A stretch of 64,000 nt of DNA from Methanobrevibacter thaueri (GCF_015062915.1 NZ_SUTJ01000009.1:1-64000); one strand, 5' to 3'. Shown: positions 39,850-48,608, counted from the stretch's first letter. Program-made: numbers and translations. The notes: generated by a model not told the origin, from the letters alone.

Positions 39850-40353
39850 AAAGCAGAAAATAAGTTCTTCTGAAAACCTTGTTAAAAAAAGGGATAACTC
39901 TTAATAATAACTAAATAAAATTTAGAACATGCCCAAAAAATGATTATTTTTCAGCTTAAAAATAATTTCAAATTGAATATTAAACCTTAAAAAAATAAGT
40001 TAAACACAGTGATGATTAGGAAAATAAATTTTCCAAATCATCTTAAAGTTTTAAGTGATATTCTAAAAAACTACAAGTTTTTTAAAATGTGTGCAAAGCA
40101 CATGTTGATAATTTATTTATGATTAAATAAAAACTTATCTAAACATTGTTACTAAAAATGGATAAGTGTAAATAATAACTTAATAAAATCTTAATAAAAA
40201 ATTATTCAAAAAATCATCTAACATATATTACTACCGAATAATTCAAGTATACATTAAATATACATTTAGACACAAACTATTTTAACTTTTATAACCGAAA
40301 TCAAAACCCACATTATCACATAATTTATCCATAACCAAAGACAATATAAACAC
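39850..40353. repeat. Intergenic with two copies of an A+T-rich dispersed repeat
   Basis: Two copies (about 39880-39925 and 40118-40200) of a motif built around TTGTTACTAAAAA-GGATAAGT and AATAATAACTTAATAAAA. Further copies lie at 43345-43410 and, weaker, 51895-51990. A TATA-like ACTTTTATAACC near 40286-40297 may serve galU. No gene seen. Confidence 0.5.
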
Positions 40354-41196
40354 ATGAAAGCAATTATTCCAGCAGCAGGATTAGGAACCAGATTCTTACC
40401 TGCAACTAAAGCTCAACCAAAGGAAATGTTACCAGTCTATGACAAGCCAACCATACAGTATGTTGTCGAAGAAGCAGTGGCTTCAGGAATCGAGGACATC
40501 ATCATAGTCACAGGAAGACACAAAAGATCCATTGAAGACCATTTCGACAAGTACTATGAACTTGAATATAACCTTCAAAAGGCAGGAAAAGACCGTGACC
40601 TTAAGGAAATCAGAAAAATCACTGACCTGGCAGACATCTGTTATGTCAGACAAAAGGAGCAAAACGGATTGGGGGATGCAATCAAATGCGGTCAAAGACA
40701 TATTGGAGGAGAAGCTTTCGCTGTTCTTTTAGGTGATTCAATCACTAAAGGTCCCACCCCATGTACCAAACAGTTAATAGATGTTTACAATAAGTACAAT
40801 GCATCTGCAATCTCACTTGAAGAGGTTCCACCGGAAAAAGTTGAAAGATATGGAATCATCAGCGGAAGTGAAGTTGAAAAGGATATCTACAAGATCAAGG
40901 AACTGGTTGAAAAACCACCAATGGACAAGGCACCTTCCAACCTTGCAATAATGGGCAGATATGTGCTGACACCGGATATTTTTGACAAGATTGAAGAGAC
41001 AGAACCTGGAGTTGGCGGTGAAATTCAGCTAACTGACGCTCTTCAAAAACTGGATTCAATTTATGGAGTCGCATTTGAAGGCAAAACCTATGATATTGGA
41101 AACCGTTTTGAATGGTTAAAGACTTCAATAGAATTTGCATTGGATGATGTTGAGTTTAAATATGACCTTATGGAGTACATGAAAAGTTATATATAA
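40354..41196 (+). CDS. galU: UTP-glucose-1-phosphate uridylyltransferase
   Basis: GalU makes UDP-glucose for surface glycans and glycolipids. The 280-residue nucleotidyltransferase opens with the signature AGLGTRFLPATKAQPKEMLP and has VLLGDSI (metal-binding Asp), EKPP and GEIQLTDAL. Length is normal. The ATG has no clear Shine-Dalgarno sequence. It fits the neighbouring glycan genes but lies to the right of the repeat-rich spacer. Confidence 0.96.
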   Translation: MKAIIPAAGLGTRFLPATKAQPKEMLPVYDKPTIQYVVEEAVASGIEDIIIVTGRHKRSIEDHFDKYYELEYNLQKAGKDRDLKEIRKITDLADICYVRQKEQNGLGDAIKCGQRHIGGEAFAVLLGDSITKGPTPCTKQLIDVYNKYNASAISLEEVPPEKVERYGIISGSEVEKDIYKIKELVEKPPMDKAPSNLAIMGRYVLTPDIFDKIEETEPGVGGEIQLTDALQKLDSIYGVAFEGKTYDIGNRFEWLKTSIEFALDDVEFKYDLMEYMKSYI

Positions 41197-41597
41197 AATT
41201 GAATAATTGATTATCAATAGTTATGTATGATAAAATAGAGTTTTCCACAGAAAAATCAACCAAAAGCATCAATGAATCAATTATCATTTTTTATTAATCA
41301 CTACAATCAATATAATTCCCAAGAAAAAGTATTGGATGTAAATTAACTTGTATCAATTTATCGCCTAAAAATATTAATGACCAAATGCTCTCTAAAGCCT
41401 TTTATATTACCTTGAACAAAGCATTTATAATAATGAATAAAAAAAAATTAATAAAAAATAAATTCATGCATATGGACATGAAACAATAGAGTATTATAAT
41501 CATAATGTTTAATAATTTAAATTTAACGAGTAATTATATTTAATATTAAAGTTTAAACTTTAATTTTTGTGCGAACTACTTGCATAATACCGATACA
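41197..41597. other. Intergenic between galU and the TIR locus
   Basis: Very A+T-rich, no gene recognised. Confidence 0.4.
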
Positions 41598-41606
41598 TTT
41601 ATAAAG
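41598..41606 (+). promoter_or_regulatory. TATA box of the TIR locus
   Basis: TTTATAAAG, with its centre about 25 bases upstream of the ATG at 41627, the standard distance to an archaeal transcription start. It could drive a leaderless micro-ORF and, further on, the small gene and TIR gene. A second TATA-like element is ACATATAAA near 41753-41761. Confidence 0.45.
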
Positions 41607-41626
41607 ATTATACACTCATTATATAC

Positions 41627-41668
41627 ATGGAGGTGTTTAAAAAGAATTTAATAAAAAAAGTAATCTGA
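41627..41668 (+). CDS. Possible leaderless 13-codon peptide (MEVFKKNLIKKVI)
   Basis: Thirteen codons from an ATG positioned at the predicted transcription start. The peptide is cationic and amphipathic (KK and Ile/Leu/Val alternating). Length gives little statistical support; AGGAGGTG-like bases occur inside the frame. It may be a leader peptide, or chance. Confidence 0.2.
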   Translation: MEVFKKNLIKKVI

Positions 41669-41882
41669 AAAAAATGTTGATTCATTATTGATAGATTGGG
41701 ACCTTAACAACAATGAACAACAAATATAAAACCAAAATAACATGAATAGTTTTACATATAAAACTTTAATTACTTACTATTTAAAGATAATCATTGTTTT
41801 ATACTACACAAACTATTTTTCAGATTAAATTTATTCTCTTTTTAAAATCCTCCTTAAAAATAAATGAAACGGAGGAAAGATA

Positions 41883-42098
41883 ATGAGCGATATAATATCT
41901 AAATTACATGATAAGAATGAAGACGTGAGCAATATTGAGTTACTAGATGAAATTATTGCATTTCAATTCTCTAAAATTATAAAGTATCATGAGAATTCAG
42001 TCAAAATATCTAATACTGTAAATGAAAAAGCTGAAAATTCAATGCGTAATTTAATTGAACTTTTAAAGCTTAGAGAAAACTACAGATATGATCAATAA
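41883..42098 (+). CDS. Small helical protein encoded just before the TIR gene
   Basis: 71 residues, predicted all-helical and charged (IELLDEIIAFQFSKIIKYHEN, then NSMRNLIELLKLRENYR), with no membrane segment. It has a strong site, CGGAGGAAAG, 5 bases before the ATG, so it is a real gene. Family not recognised. It lies 67 bases upstream of the TIR gene on the same strand. It may be a partner, inhibitor or sensor of the TIR effector, inferred from position only. Confidence 0.75.
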   Translation: MSDIISKLHDKNEDVSNIELLDEIIAFQFSKIIKYHENSVKISNTVNEKAENSMRNLIELLKLRENYRYDQ

Positions 42099-42165
42099 TA
42101 CTTGTTGAACTAAAGGTCCCAATTAATTATTCAAAAAACGATAAATTGAAAAATTAAGGTGGATT

Positions 42166-43104
42166 ATGAAAGCTTTTATTAGTCATGATTCTAGAGATAA
42201 AGAACGTTTCGTTAAAGAATTTGCAGAGAAATTAATGAACAAAGGAATAGATGTTTGGTATGATGAATGGGAACTTAAACTAGGCGACAGTTTAATGAAA
42301 ATATTCGAAGATATGCCTGATTGTGACATATTCATCACTATTATTTCTAAATATAGTATAAATTCAAAATGGGTGAAAGAAGAGTGTGATTCTGCATTTA
42401 TAAAAAAGATTGAAAATAACATGAAATTCATACCAGTCATACTCATGGATGAAAATTTTGAAATACCACATTATTTAGATCATTTAGTTCAAAGTAGGAT
42501 TCACAACATAGATAATTATGAATCTGAATTTGACAAGATTGTCTCAGACATATGGGGAGTTTCTAAAAAACCACCATTAGGAGACAGACCTAAATATACT
42601 TCAATAACCCCTATTAAGGGATTTACACAACTGGATTCATTAATTATTCAAAAATTAGGAGAATTATTACATTCTAAAAACAATATGTTTTCTTCTGATG
42701 AGATTATAGAGTTGACAAACAATGAATTTTCAAAAGAAGACATTCTTGAATCCATACAAGTCCTTGAAAGTGACTATAAACTTGAATGTCAATATGGTTT
42801 AGGTTCCAGATTCCCATATACCCTAAAATTAACTCCTTCAGGAGTGATTTTTTATAGCTTGCATTATGAGGAAGATTTTGAAACTTATATGAAAGATGTT
42901 GTTTCAACTCTTTTAAATGAAAAAGTACATAGCAATGAAGAGATTTGTAAAAAAATTGATTGTCCAAAATTCATTGTTAATGCAATTTTAGAGCAATTTT
43001 TAAATCATAGAATAATAAAGGGATCAAAAACCGTAGACGGCTCAATAATCATATATGAAATTACCGGTAAGGGTCGCAGACAATTAAAGAATTTTCTTGA
43101 TTAA
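42166..43104 (+). CDS. TIR-domain effector with C-terminal winged-helix region
   Basis: 312 residues. An N-terminal TIR domain (1-135) opens with KAFISHDSRDKERFVKEFAEKL. It has the box WYDEWELKLGDSLM, CDIFITIISKYSINSKWVKEE with the putative NADase Glu in KWVKEECD (near 71), and a terminal IPVIL. Residues 165-312 hold two predicted winged-helix-like units (SSDEIIELTNNEFSKEDILESIQVLE and SNEEICKKIDCPKFIVNAILEQFLNH). TIR proteins of this form in prokaryotes often deplete NAD+ in anti-phage defence. A decayed second TIR start follows. Confidence 0.85.
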   Translation: MKAFISHDSRDKERFVKEFAEKLMNKGIDVWYDEWELKLGDSLMKIFEDMPDCDIFITIISKYSINSKWVKEECDSAFIKKIENNMKFIPVILMDENFEIPHYLDHLVQSRIHNIDNYESEFDKIVSDIWGVSKKPPLGDRPKYTSITPIKGFTQLDSLIIQKLGELLHSKNNMFSSDEIIELTNNEFSKEDILESIQVLESDYKLECQYGLGSRFPYTLKLTPSGVIFYSLHYEEDFETYMKDVVSTLLNEKVHSNEEICKKIDCPKFIVNAILEQFLNHRIIKGSKTVDGSIIIYEITGKGRRQLKNFLD

Positions 43105-43118
43105 AAAAAGGAGTTTAA

Positions 43119-43211
43119 ATGAATACTTTAAAAACATTTATTGTTATGCATCTGAAGATAAGGAAAGGTTTGTAAAACATTTTTATCTAAAATATCCTCC
43201 AACGTATCTTT
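43119..43211 (+). pseudogene. Frameshifted remnant of a second TIR gene
   Basis: After GGAGTTTAA an ATG starts MNTLKTFI. With a single-base correction near 43140 the frame continues CYASEDKERFVKHF, matching the start of the intact TIR protein (KAFISHDSRDKERFVKEF). The frame then ends. A second TIR gene once followed the first. Confidence 0.65.
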
Positions 43212-43385
43212 TTAACTAACAATACCACTCATGGATGATTCCGTGCATTTAATCAAAATTCCTTATGTCAAGACAGTCAGTGGAGTTTAAGCTCCACATT
43301 CTATTTTTTTAAAGCATAAAAAATAAGTTCTTCTGAAAAACCTTGTTACTAAAAAGGGATAAGTCTAAATAATAACTTAATAAAA
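43212..43385 (+). pseudogene. Decayed copy of the acyltransferase 3' end and its terminator
   Basis: It translates as LTIPL...LIKIPYVKTVSGV-stop, matching the end of the acyltransferase at 39829 (LTIFLSWLMPYILSKIPYVKTISGV). The downstream hairpin and T-run and a dispersed repeat are also conserved. The two copies are direct repeats of about 175 bases that bracket galU and the TIR locus. Confidence 0.85.
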
Positions 43386-43432
43386 ACTTATCTAAATCGT
43401 GTTATTAAACCTACCTAAAAAAACGTAACCTG

Positions 43433-43765
43433 TTAACAAAATATATCAAAACTCCAACGTATATTTTCATTCAAAACATTCATTTTAAACATATCCGTGC
43501 GTGTTTTTCTCTCAATTTCCCTTGAAGACAATCCCCCATCAAAAACACTCATTAAAATGAGTCTGAGCAATAATTCGCGCGGATAAGCAAATTCACCAGG
43601 CTTTCCACGAAATTCCTGGTTCGCTTTCGAACAATCAACTAAATCAACCACATTTTTAATAAAATAGCACGGATGATCTTCAGGAATCAAATTTCGCAAG
43701 TCCATAGGGACCAACATAGTCTGATTAATATTATCATCTTTCAAAACCATGAATAAAACAACCAT
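43433..43765 (-). pseudogene. Truncated IS1182-like transposase (N-terminal part)
   Basis: Up to 110 residues. The start MVLKDDNINQTMLVPMDLRNLIPEDHPC and the following ELLLRLILMSVFDGGLSSREIERKT are the DUF772-type N-terminal region of IS1182-family transposases. The frame ends after NENIRWSFDIFC, so the catalytic DDE part is missing. Terminal repeats were not found. Confidence 0.75.
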
Positions 43766-43903
43766 AAATATTAATATCTATAATAAAAGATTGTACTTCA
43801 TAGTATATAAAATTAAAGGAAAATAAGTCAATTAAAATTAGAAAAAATTGTGACTTCGTGTCACATCCTCAAAAAAGAAAAAAAAGAAAAATGAGCCCGT
43901 CAA

Positions 43904-44179
43904 TTAATCATTTGCCCATCTTTTTAATTTAGGAAACACTTCATTCATCATTGCGCTGGCCTGTGCCTTATCAATTTCAGGATGAACTTCAACCATCTTT
44001 TCAATGCAGAAATTCATCATCTCATCCATTGACATGTCTGAAGTGAATTCACCATCTTTAAAACAGTATATGCAGTAATCTTCGTTTTTTGTTCCGTCTG
44101 CATTGGTTCCAAAGAGTTTATCATCAGCCAAAGGCATTGCACAGGACTGGCAGAATTTTTGGTTTTCAAAATCATTCAT
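43904..44179 (-). CDS. Small zinc-ribbon protein
   Basis: 91 residues. The CQSCAMPL...YCIYCFKDGEF cysteine set (residues 11-14 and about 36-39) fits the putative zinc-ribbon family that has CQSCGMPL and YCxYCYxxGxF. The C-terminal helical part (MDEMMNFCIEKMVEVHP) is typical. GGTGAT lies just before the ATG at 44179. Function unknown. Confidence 0.82.
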   Translation of the reverse strand: MNDFENQKFCQSCAMPLADDKLFGTNADGTKNEDYCIYCFKDGEFTSDMSMDEMMNFCIEKMVEVHPEIDKAQASAMMNEVFPKLKRWAND

Positions 44180-44247
44180 GATATCACCATTACTTAATAT
44201 TAACATGATTCTATTTAAATCAAATCACAGAGCGTCTGAAAAATAAT

Positions 44248-44973
44248 TTAAATTGAAACATCCATTTTTGTGAAATAGATATATGAAATGACCAGTCCGA
44301 TTACAAAAGTTGCCAGAATAACCCCATATGAAACTGTGATGCTTGTGCTATACTCTGCTATCTCACCGGATGCAATCAGATACGGACATACCCACGGAAC
44401 AAACGGTGCCCAGTTTTGACCATAGACCATAAGATTCACCAATGCCAATCCTGCACCGCCGATCATTGCCGGAACCATGTTTGTAATGAACAGTGATACA
44501 AACACGAACGGAGAGAATGACAAAAACAAAAGCACATTGGCATATAATAGCTGTGCAAAGCCATCTGCAAATATCTTTAAACTGAATCCGTCAAGACCTG
44601 CCGCAAAACCAAATGCAAGTGTTGATATGCTGGTGACAACTGTTAAAATCACAATCCATACTAAAAACATTATATATTTGCTTGCCAGGAACTTTTCCCT
44701 TGATACCGGAATTGTCAGCATTGTCTTTAAGGTATGCTCATTGTACTCTCTTCCAAACAGATAGGAAATGATTATTGCAAAAATCAAAACCGCAAACATT
44801 GCTGACATGTACATGTTCACGTTGGTGAATAATGCCTCAAATGTCTGTCCCTCGTCAAAGGAGGTGACCGCAATAAACATCAGCAGCGGAGGAAGAACAG
44901 CTCCAAGCAAGCTTAACAGAAATATTTTTGATCTTTTGAGTTTTAAAAATTCCATTTCAATAAAAGTAAACAT
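44248..44973 (-). CDS. ABC-2 type transporter permease
   Basis: This 241-residue permease has six hydrophobic segments. The N-terminal EMEFLKLKRSKIFLLSLLGAVLPP and the FGREYNEHTLKTMLTIPVSREKFLASKY loop are typical of bacitracin/lantibiotic-type ABC-2 permeases. It begins 9 bases after its ATPase gene, with GGTGAT before ATG 44973. It probably exports or resists a peptide or lipid compound with the ATPase. Confidence 0.88.
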   Translation of the reverse strand: MFTFIEMEFLKLKRSKIFLLSLLGAVLPPLLMFIAVTSFDEGQTFEALFTNVNMYMSAMFAVLIFAIIISYLFGREYNEHTLKTMLTIPVSREKFLASKYIMFLVWIVILTVVTSISTLAFGFAAGLDGFSLKIFADGFAQLLYANVLLFLSFSPFVFVSLFITNMVPAMIGGAGLALVNLMVYGQNWAPFVPWVCPYLIASGEIAEYSTSITVSYGVILATFVIGLVISYIYFTKMDVSI

Positions 44974-44982
44974 CAAATCACC

Positions 44983-45897
44983 TCAATTATTAGATACAAA
45001 TCTGGTAAAGAACTCTTCCAGATTCTCTTCACACAGATTCACTTTTCTAACGTCAATGCCTGCCTTAACAAATAACTCATTGAATTTATCCCTCAGATTC
45101 AAATGTGTATACAGGTAGATTGTATTTTCACTGACTGTGAAATCCTCATTTTCCTTAAGTTCCAGTGCTTTAAAAATTTTAACCGCCATAGCAGCGTCTG
45201 ATACTTCGAATTCGACATGCTTGTCCAGCCTTTCAGAGAGCTCTTCACGTGTAATCTCTTCAATCAAAACTCCCCCGTCCATAAATCCGATGACATCGGC
45301 AATGTTTTCTATTTCACTTAAGATATGGGATGAAATTAGGATTGTTATTCCGAACTCATGTGACAGTCTTTTAAGCAGCTGCCTGATTTCCTTTATTCCG
45401 AATGGGTCCAGACCATTTATGGGCTCATCCAAAATAAGCAATTCCGGACTATGCATAATTGCGGCTGCGATTCCCAGACGCTGTTTCATGCCCAATGAAA
45501 AATCCCTGAATTCTTTTGACTTTTCAGTATCCAAATTTACCATCTTAAGAACAGAATTGATACGAAATGGGTCATAATCGCCCCTTATTTTGGCAATTAC
45601 CTTTAAGTTCTCATATGCTGTGAGATTTTCATAAAACCCTGGAGTTTCAATGATTGATCCTATATTTGAGTATACATTTGAGTATCTTCTAGCGTTTTTT
45701 CCGAAAAGGAATATGTCTCCGCTGCTCGGATATGTCAAATTTAAAAGCATGCACATTGTTGTGGTTTTTCCTGCTCCGTTTTTACCCAAAAGCCCATAGA
45801 TCTTACCTTTTTCCACATGCATATTTACTGAATTCACAACCAGATTTTTGGAATATTTTTTTGACAAATTGTTTGTTTCGATGACGTAGTCTGACAC
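44983..45897 (-). CDS. ABC transporter ATP-binding protein (BcrA-like)
   Basis: 304 residues. Walker A is GLLGKNGAGKTTTM (near 35-48), the signature is SLGMKQRLGIA, Walker B is LLILDEPINGLDP (near 152) and there is a switch His in ISSHILSEIE. The C-terminal about 80 residues are the regulatory extension of BcrA-type ATPases. It works with the permease downstream; upstream are two DUF4013 genes and an XRE-type regulator, probably one operon. Confidence 0.92.
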   Translation of the reverse strand: MSDYVIETNNLSKKYSKNLVVNSVNMHVEKGKIYGLLGKNGAGKTTTMCMLLNLTYPSSGDIFLFGKNARRYSNVYSNIGSIIETPGFYENLTAYENLKVIAKIRGDYDPFRINSVLKMVNLDTEKSKEFRDFSLGMKQRLGIAAAIMHSPELLILDEPINGLDPFGIKEIRQLLKRLSHEFGITILISSHILSEIENIADVIGFMDGGVLIEEITREELSERLDKHVEFEVSDAAMAVKIFKALELKENEDFTVSENTIYLYTHLNLRDKFNELFVKAGIDVRKVNLCEENLEEFFTRFVSNN

Positions 45898-45958
45898 AGA
45901 TAAAACCTCCCCTAAATTAGTTAAAAAAATGAAAGTGGAATGCGTTAAAACATTCCAT

Positions 45959-46795
45959 CTATTTTATGGATTCTCTATATATTGATCCGCAAACCCTGCT
46001 GAAAAATACAGTCATGTATGAATCTATAAACAATCCTTCAATTATTGCAATAACAATGGATATGATTACTGCCTGATTGTTGATGACTGCTGCAAATGCT
46101 ACTGTTATAAAGCTCAATATGATGCCTACAGCAACAGAAATAATCATCATTACAATGACTGTGAACAGGACTATTCCAATATATTTTCCCCATCCTAGAT
46201 TTGCAATATTGTCCGTAATTTCTCTAAAGTCAAATGCCTTTTTAATGCTGCCATATGCCACCATGTTGTTTACTGCCATAATCATGAGGAAATATGCAAT
46301 TATAACGAGCAACCCTGCAATTAAACTTACAATAATAAATACTGATGAGTCACCCGCAAATGCTATTCCAGCAGTCCATACAATAACCGGAATGATATAA
46401 TATGCCACGGTCACAATGAGGTATTTTATTCCTCTGACCAATAAGCCCGCAATGTCCTTAAATCCCGGAAGATCTGCCTTCCTGTCAATTGAGAATTTTA
46501 CAACATCATATTGATATCCTAATATGAACAATCCGACAATAAAACTAATGACTGATAAACCAACCACAAGGTAAATGTCTCCTGCAGGCAACTGCGAAAA
46601 CGGTATCTGTGATACTGTGCTGTTGGTGTTTTCAACAAGATGTATTGACATTCTGAAAATATCAAATGATTTGATGCCTATGACTGTTGACAGTGCGCTT
46701 ACTAAAGCAAACAGCACTCCGATTCCTAAAATTTTTTTAATGTTAGTGAAGGGATATTTCAGCCCTTCAACGACGCAGTCAGTTATGCTTGCCAT
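45959..46795 (-). CDS. DUF4013 membrane protein (1)
   Basis: This 278-residue integral membrane protein of the archaeal DUF4013 family has about six hydrophobic helices, the start ITDCVVEGLKYPFTNIKK and a conserved middle helix pair. The ATG at 46795 follows GGTGATTTAT. Function unknown; in the same run as an ABC-2 exporter it may be an accessory or immunity-like membrane component. Confidence 0.78.
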   Translation of the reverse strand: MASITDCVVEGLKYPFTNIKKILGIGVLFALVSALSTVIGIKSFDIFRMSIHLVENTNSTVSQIPFSQLPAGDIYLVVGLSVISFIVGLFILGYQYDVVKFSIDRKADLPGFKDIAGLLVRGIKYLIVTVAYYIIPVIVWTAGIAFAGDSSVFIIVSLIAGLLVIIAYFLMIMAVNNMVAYGSIKKAFDFREITDNIANLGWGKYIGIVLFTVIVMMIISVAVGIILSFITVAFAAVINNQAVIISIVIAIIEGLFIDSYMTVFFSRVCGSIYRESIK

Positions 46796-46804
46796 ATAAA
46801 TCAC

Positions 46805-47536
46805 CTAGATTTGCATTGTGTAAAGCAATCCAATGGACCTTGAATTGAATATGCTCAGGTATGGTCCGACAATAAACATGGTTATGGCTGAGTTAATCAA
46901 TACGCCCAATACGAATATTCCGCTTGGGTCGGCACCTAAAACTGCTCCGGAAATTCCGAATGCTGTAAATATCAGTCCGATGATTGCAGTTACAACAAAT
47001 GAAATGACCAATGTTATGATTATTAGCCCAACGTATGTTACAATGCATTCAAACCATCCGATTTCATCGATTGCCTCTTTTATTTCACTGAATGCAAATG
47101 CCTTTGAAAATGCTCCGTCATTGTATGCCATGTGACATATTCCCATCTGAATCATCAGCTCTGCAACTATGAAAATTACAAATGTAATCAGAGCTCCGAT
47201 AAGCATTAGTGCAGATGATGCAGCGCCTGATAAATTTCCGGCAATGACTGCAAATATCAAGAATATTATGAATGGTATAAGCAGATAAGCTATTTGAACA
47301 ATCACGACTTTTACACCGTCAATGAACATTTCTATCAAATCATTGAATTCCGGCAACGGATCCCTTCCGTTGATTACTCCATGTACCGCATTGTTAATAA
47401 CTCTATAATTGTATCCTGTAAGTAAGAATAGGGGCAGCAGCAGGAAGCTGAATAAACAGACAACTCCCAATATCACCAATTTTGTCCAGTCTTTTGCTGA
47501 ATATTCAAGTGCGTCCTTGTATATATCTAAAATCAT
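46805..47536 (-). CDS. DUF4013 membrane protein (2)
   Basis: 243 residues, paralogous in layout to the gene at 45959. The start is DIYKDALEYSAKDWTKLVILG, there are about six helices, and GYNYRVINNAVHG...LPEFND resembles the DUF4013 core. GGTGATAAA precedes the ATG. It lies 8 bases after the XRE regulator gene. Confidence 0.78.
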   Translation of the reverse strand: MILDIYKDALEYSAKDWTKLVILGVVCLFSFLLLPLFLLTGYNYRVINNAVHGVINGRDPLPEFNDLIEMFIDGVKVVIVQIAYLLIPFIIFLIFAVIAGNLSGAASSALMLIGALITFVIFIVAELMIQMGICHMAYNDGAFSKAFAFSEIKEAIDEIGWFECIVTYVGLIIITLVISFVVTAIIGLIFTAFGISGAVLGADPSGIFVLGVLINSAITMFIVGPYLSIFNSRSIGLLYTMQI

Positions 47537-47544
47537 TTTATCAC

Positions 47545-47781
47545 CTAATAATAATCATCATCAAAGATAAATATTTCTTCCATAATGAAATATTTCTCCC
47601 GATCTCCTTTAAACATCAGTTTATTAAAAACCTGGGTTATTTCATAGGCCAAAAATAAAGACGGGTTATACCTACCATTTTCCAGCGCATTAATGGTTTG
47701 ACGGGTAACACCAACTTTATCCCCAAGTTCTTTTTGGCTCAGTTTGAGCTCTTGCCTTAAATATTTAATCATGGTTCTCAT
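47545..47781 (-). CDS. XRE-family HTH regulator
   Basis: 78 residues. A helix-turn-helix fills the first 60 ([29 protein letters not shown]), the compact form often found as a local regulator of exporter operons. First gene of HTH-DUF4013-DUF4013-ATPase-permease, so it probably autoregulates this operon. Confidence 0.9.
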   Translation of the reverse strand: MRTMIKYLRQELKLSQKELGDKVGVTRQTINALENGRYNPSLFLAYEITQVFNKLMFKGDREKYFIMEEIFIFDDDYY

Positions 47782-48069
47782 TGTATCGCCACAAGTTACT
47801 TATCATTTTGCAAAAGTATTTAAGTAGACAAGCAATTATGTTAAAAACTAATTACTTATGTTAATGTTAAATTACATAGTATATAAACTTTACTATTTTA
47901 TATTAATCCATTTAAATTAATTTAAAACAAGTATAAAAAAATATATATTAGTATAATTTAATAATAATAACTTTAATATCTTATTTTTTAAAATTAAAAT
48001 TATATTAGTCTTTAATTATAATTTAATCAAATTATTATTGTTTTAAAATTTAAAATTAAAAACAAAACA
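47782..48069. other. A+T-rich promoter region of the HTH operon
   Basis: Nearly pure A+T low-complexity sequence, no gene. It contrasts sharply with the G+C-rich patches just to the right. Confidence 0.4.
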
Positions 48070-48077
48070 TTTATATA
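48070..48077 (+). promoter_or_regulatory. TATA box upstream of the candidate structured RNA
   Basis: TTTATATA preceded by purine-rich ACAAAACA. The expected start is near 48100, about 28 bases before the closing helix of the RNA candidate. Confidence 0.45.
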
Positions 48078-48099
48078 GTAGGTAAATCATCTTTAACAT

Positions 48100-48350
48100 A
48101 TGTAACATTTAATTAACATATTTGATGTTGCATGGTATAGTTCCAAGCAAAAAAAAAGAATCATTCTTAATGAACACAATTTAGTTTGTCAGATTTAAGA
48201 ACCGACCCTTGCCGGTCGGTTCGAGGTTTATGAAAGTGCAAACTTAATTTATCGCATTGGGCTATCATGGGTAATTATATGGGGGCTTGTCCCCCATTAA
48301 TTTAGGCATTAATGGAACCAATGCACGCCATTACCCGATACGATGCAAAT
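48100..48350 (+). ncRNA. Candidate structured non-coding RNA, family unknown
   Basis: Several helices stand out in an A+T-rich spacer. The ends pair: TTGCATGGTAT (48128-48138) with ATACGATGCAA (48338-48348), 10 of 11 positions. Inside are a perfect 9-bp hairpin (48199-48207 with 48214-48222), GGGTAAT/ATTACCC (48269-48275 with 48330-48336), a G5/C5 hairpin (48279-48285 with 48291-48297) and GCATT/AATGC (48306-48310 with 48320-48324). The last two nest inside the third. A TATA box precedes it. I do not see RNase P (GAGGAAAGUC) or SRP RNA hallmarks. Local G+C islands of this kind have marked ncRNAs in other A+T-rich archaea. Confidence 0.6.
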
Positions 48351-48370
48351 ATATTTTGGAGAGGAAGAAA

Positions 48371-48415
48371 ATGAAAAAAATTACCTCCCCATTTCTAATT
48401 CATCAAAGGTTTTGA
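48371..48415 (+). CDS. Possible 14-codon peptide (MKKITSPFLIHQRF)
   Basis: An ATG preceded by GGAGAGGAAG opens a 14-codon frame just after the structured RNA candidate. The Shine-Dalgarno-like match is good but the frame is too short for statistical support, and it could be part of the RNA's 3' region. Confidence 0.2.
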   Translation: MKKITSPFLIHQRF

Positions 48416-48526
48416 ATGATTCCCTTCATAATATTCATGATTCGAAAGATTACCTTGAAAATTCATAAACATATAAAGTATTTAAATCTGGAACTACAAA
48501 CTAAAATTCATATCTGATTTTTTTAT

Positions 48527-48608
48527 AGGTGTGTGTCAGAGTGGTCAAATGAGATAGGTTCAGGGCCTATTGCTTAGTGCTTCGTGGGTTCGAATCCCAT
48601 CACACCTA
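48527..48608 (+). tRNA. tRNA-Leu (CAG)
   Basis: 82 bases with a long variable arm (TGCTTAGTGCTTC). The acceptor is AGGTGTG/CACACCT, the anticodon stem-loop is ATAGG-TTCAGGG-CCTAT giving CAG, and the T-arm is GTGGGTTCGAATCCCAT. The discriminator is A and no CCA is encoded. Confidence 0.93.

Noticed and set aside
41695-42123. 11-base inverted repeat ATTGGGACCTT / AAGGTCCCAAT around the 71-residue gene
   Set aside because: Matches of this length are expected by chance many times in 64 kb, and nothing else supports a mobile element or operator.
43433-43765. Intact insertion sequence
   Set aside because: Only the N-terminal part of the transposase remains and no terminal inverted repeats were found.
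48100-48350. Structured region as RNase P or SRP RNA
   Set aside because: No GAGGAAAGUC or ACAGAA-type RNase P core and no GGAAGG/GGAGCA SRP S-domain motif is visible, so it is left as an unknown class.
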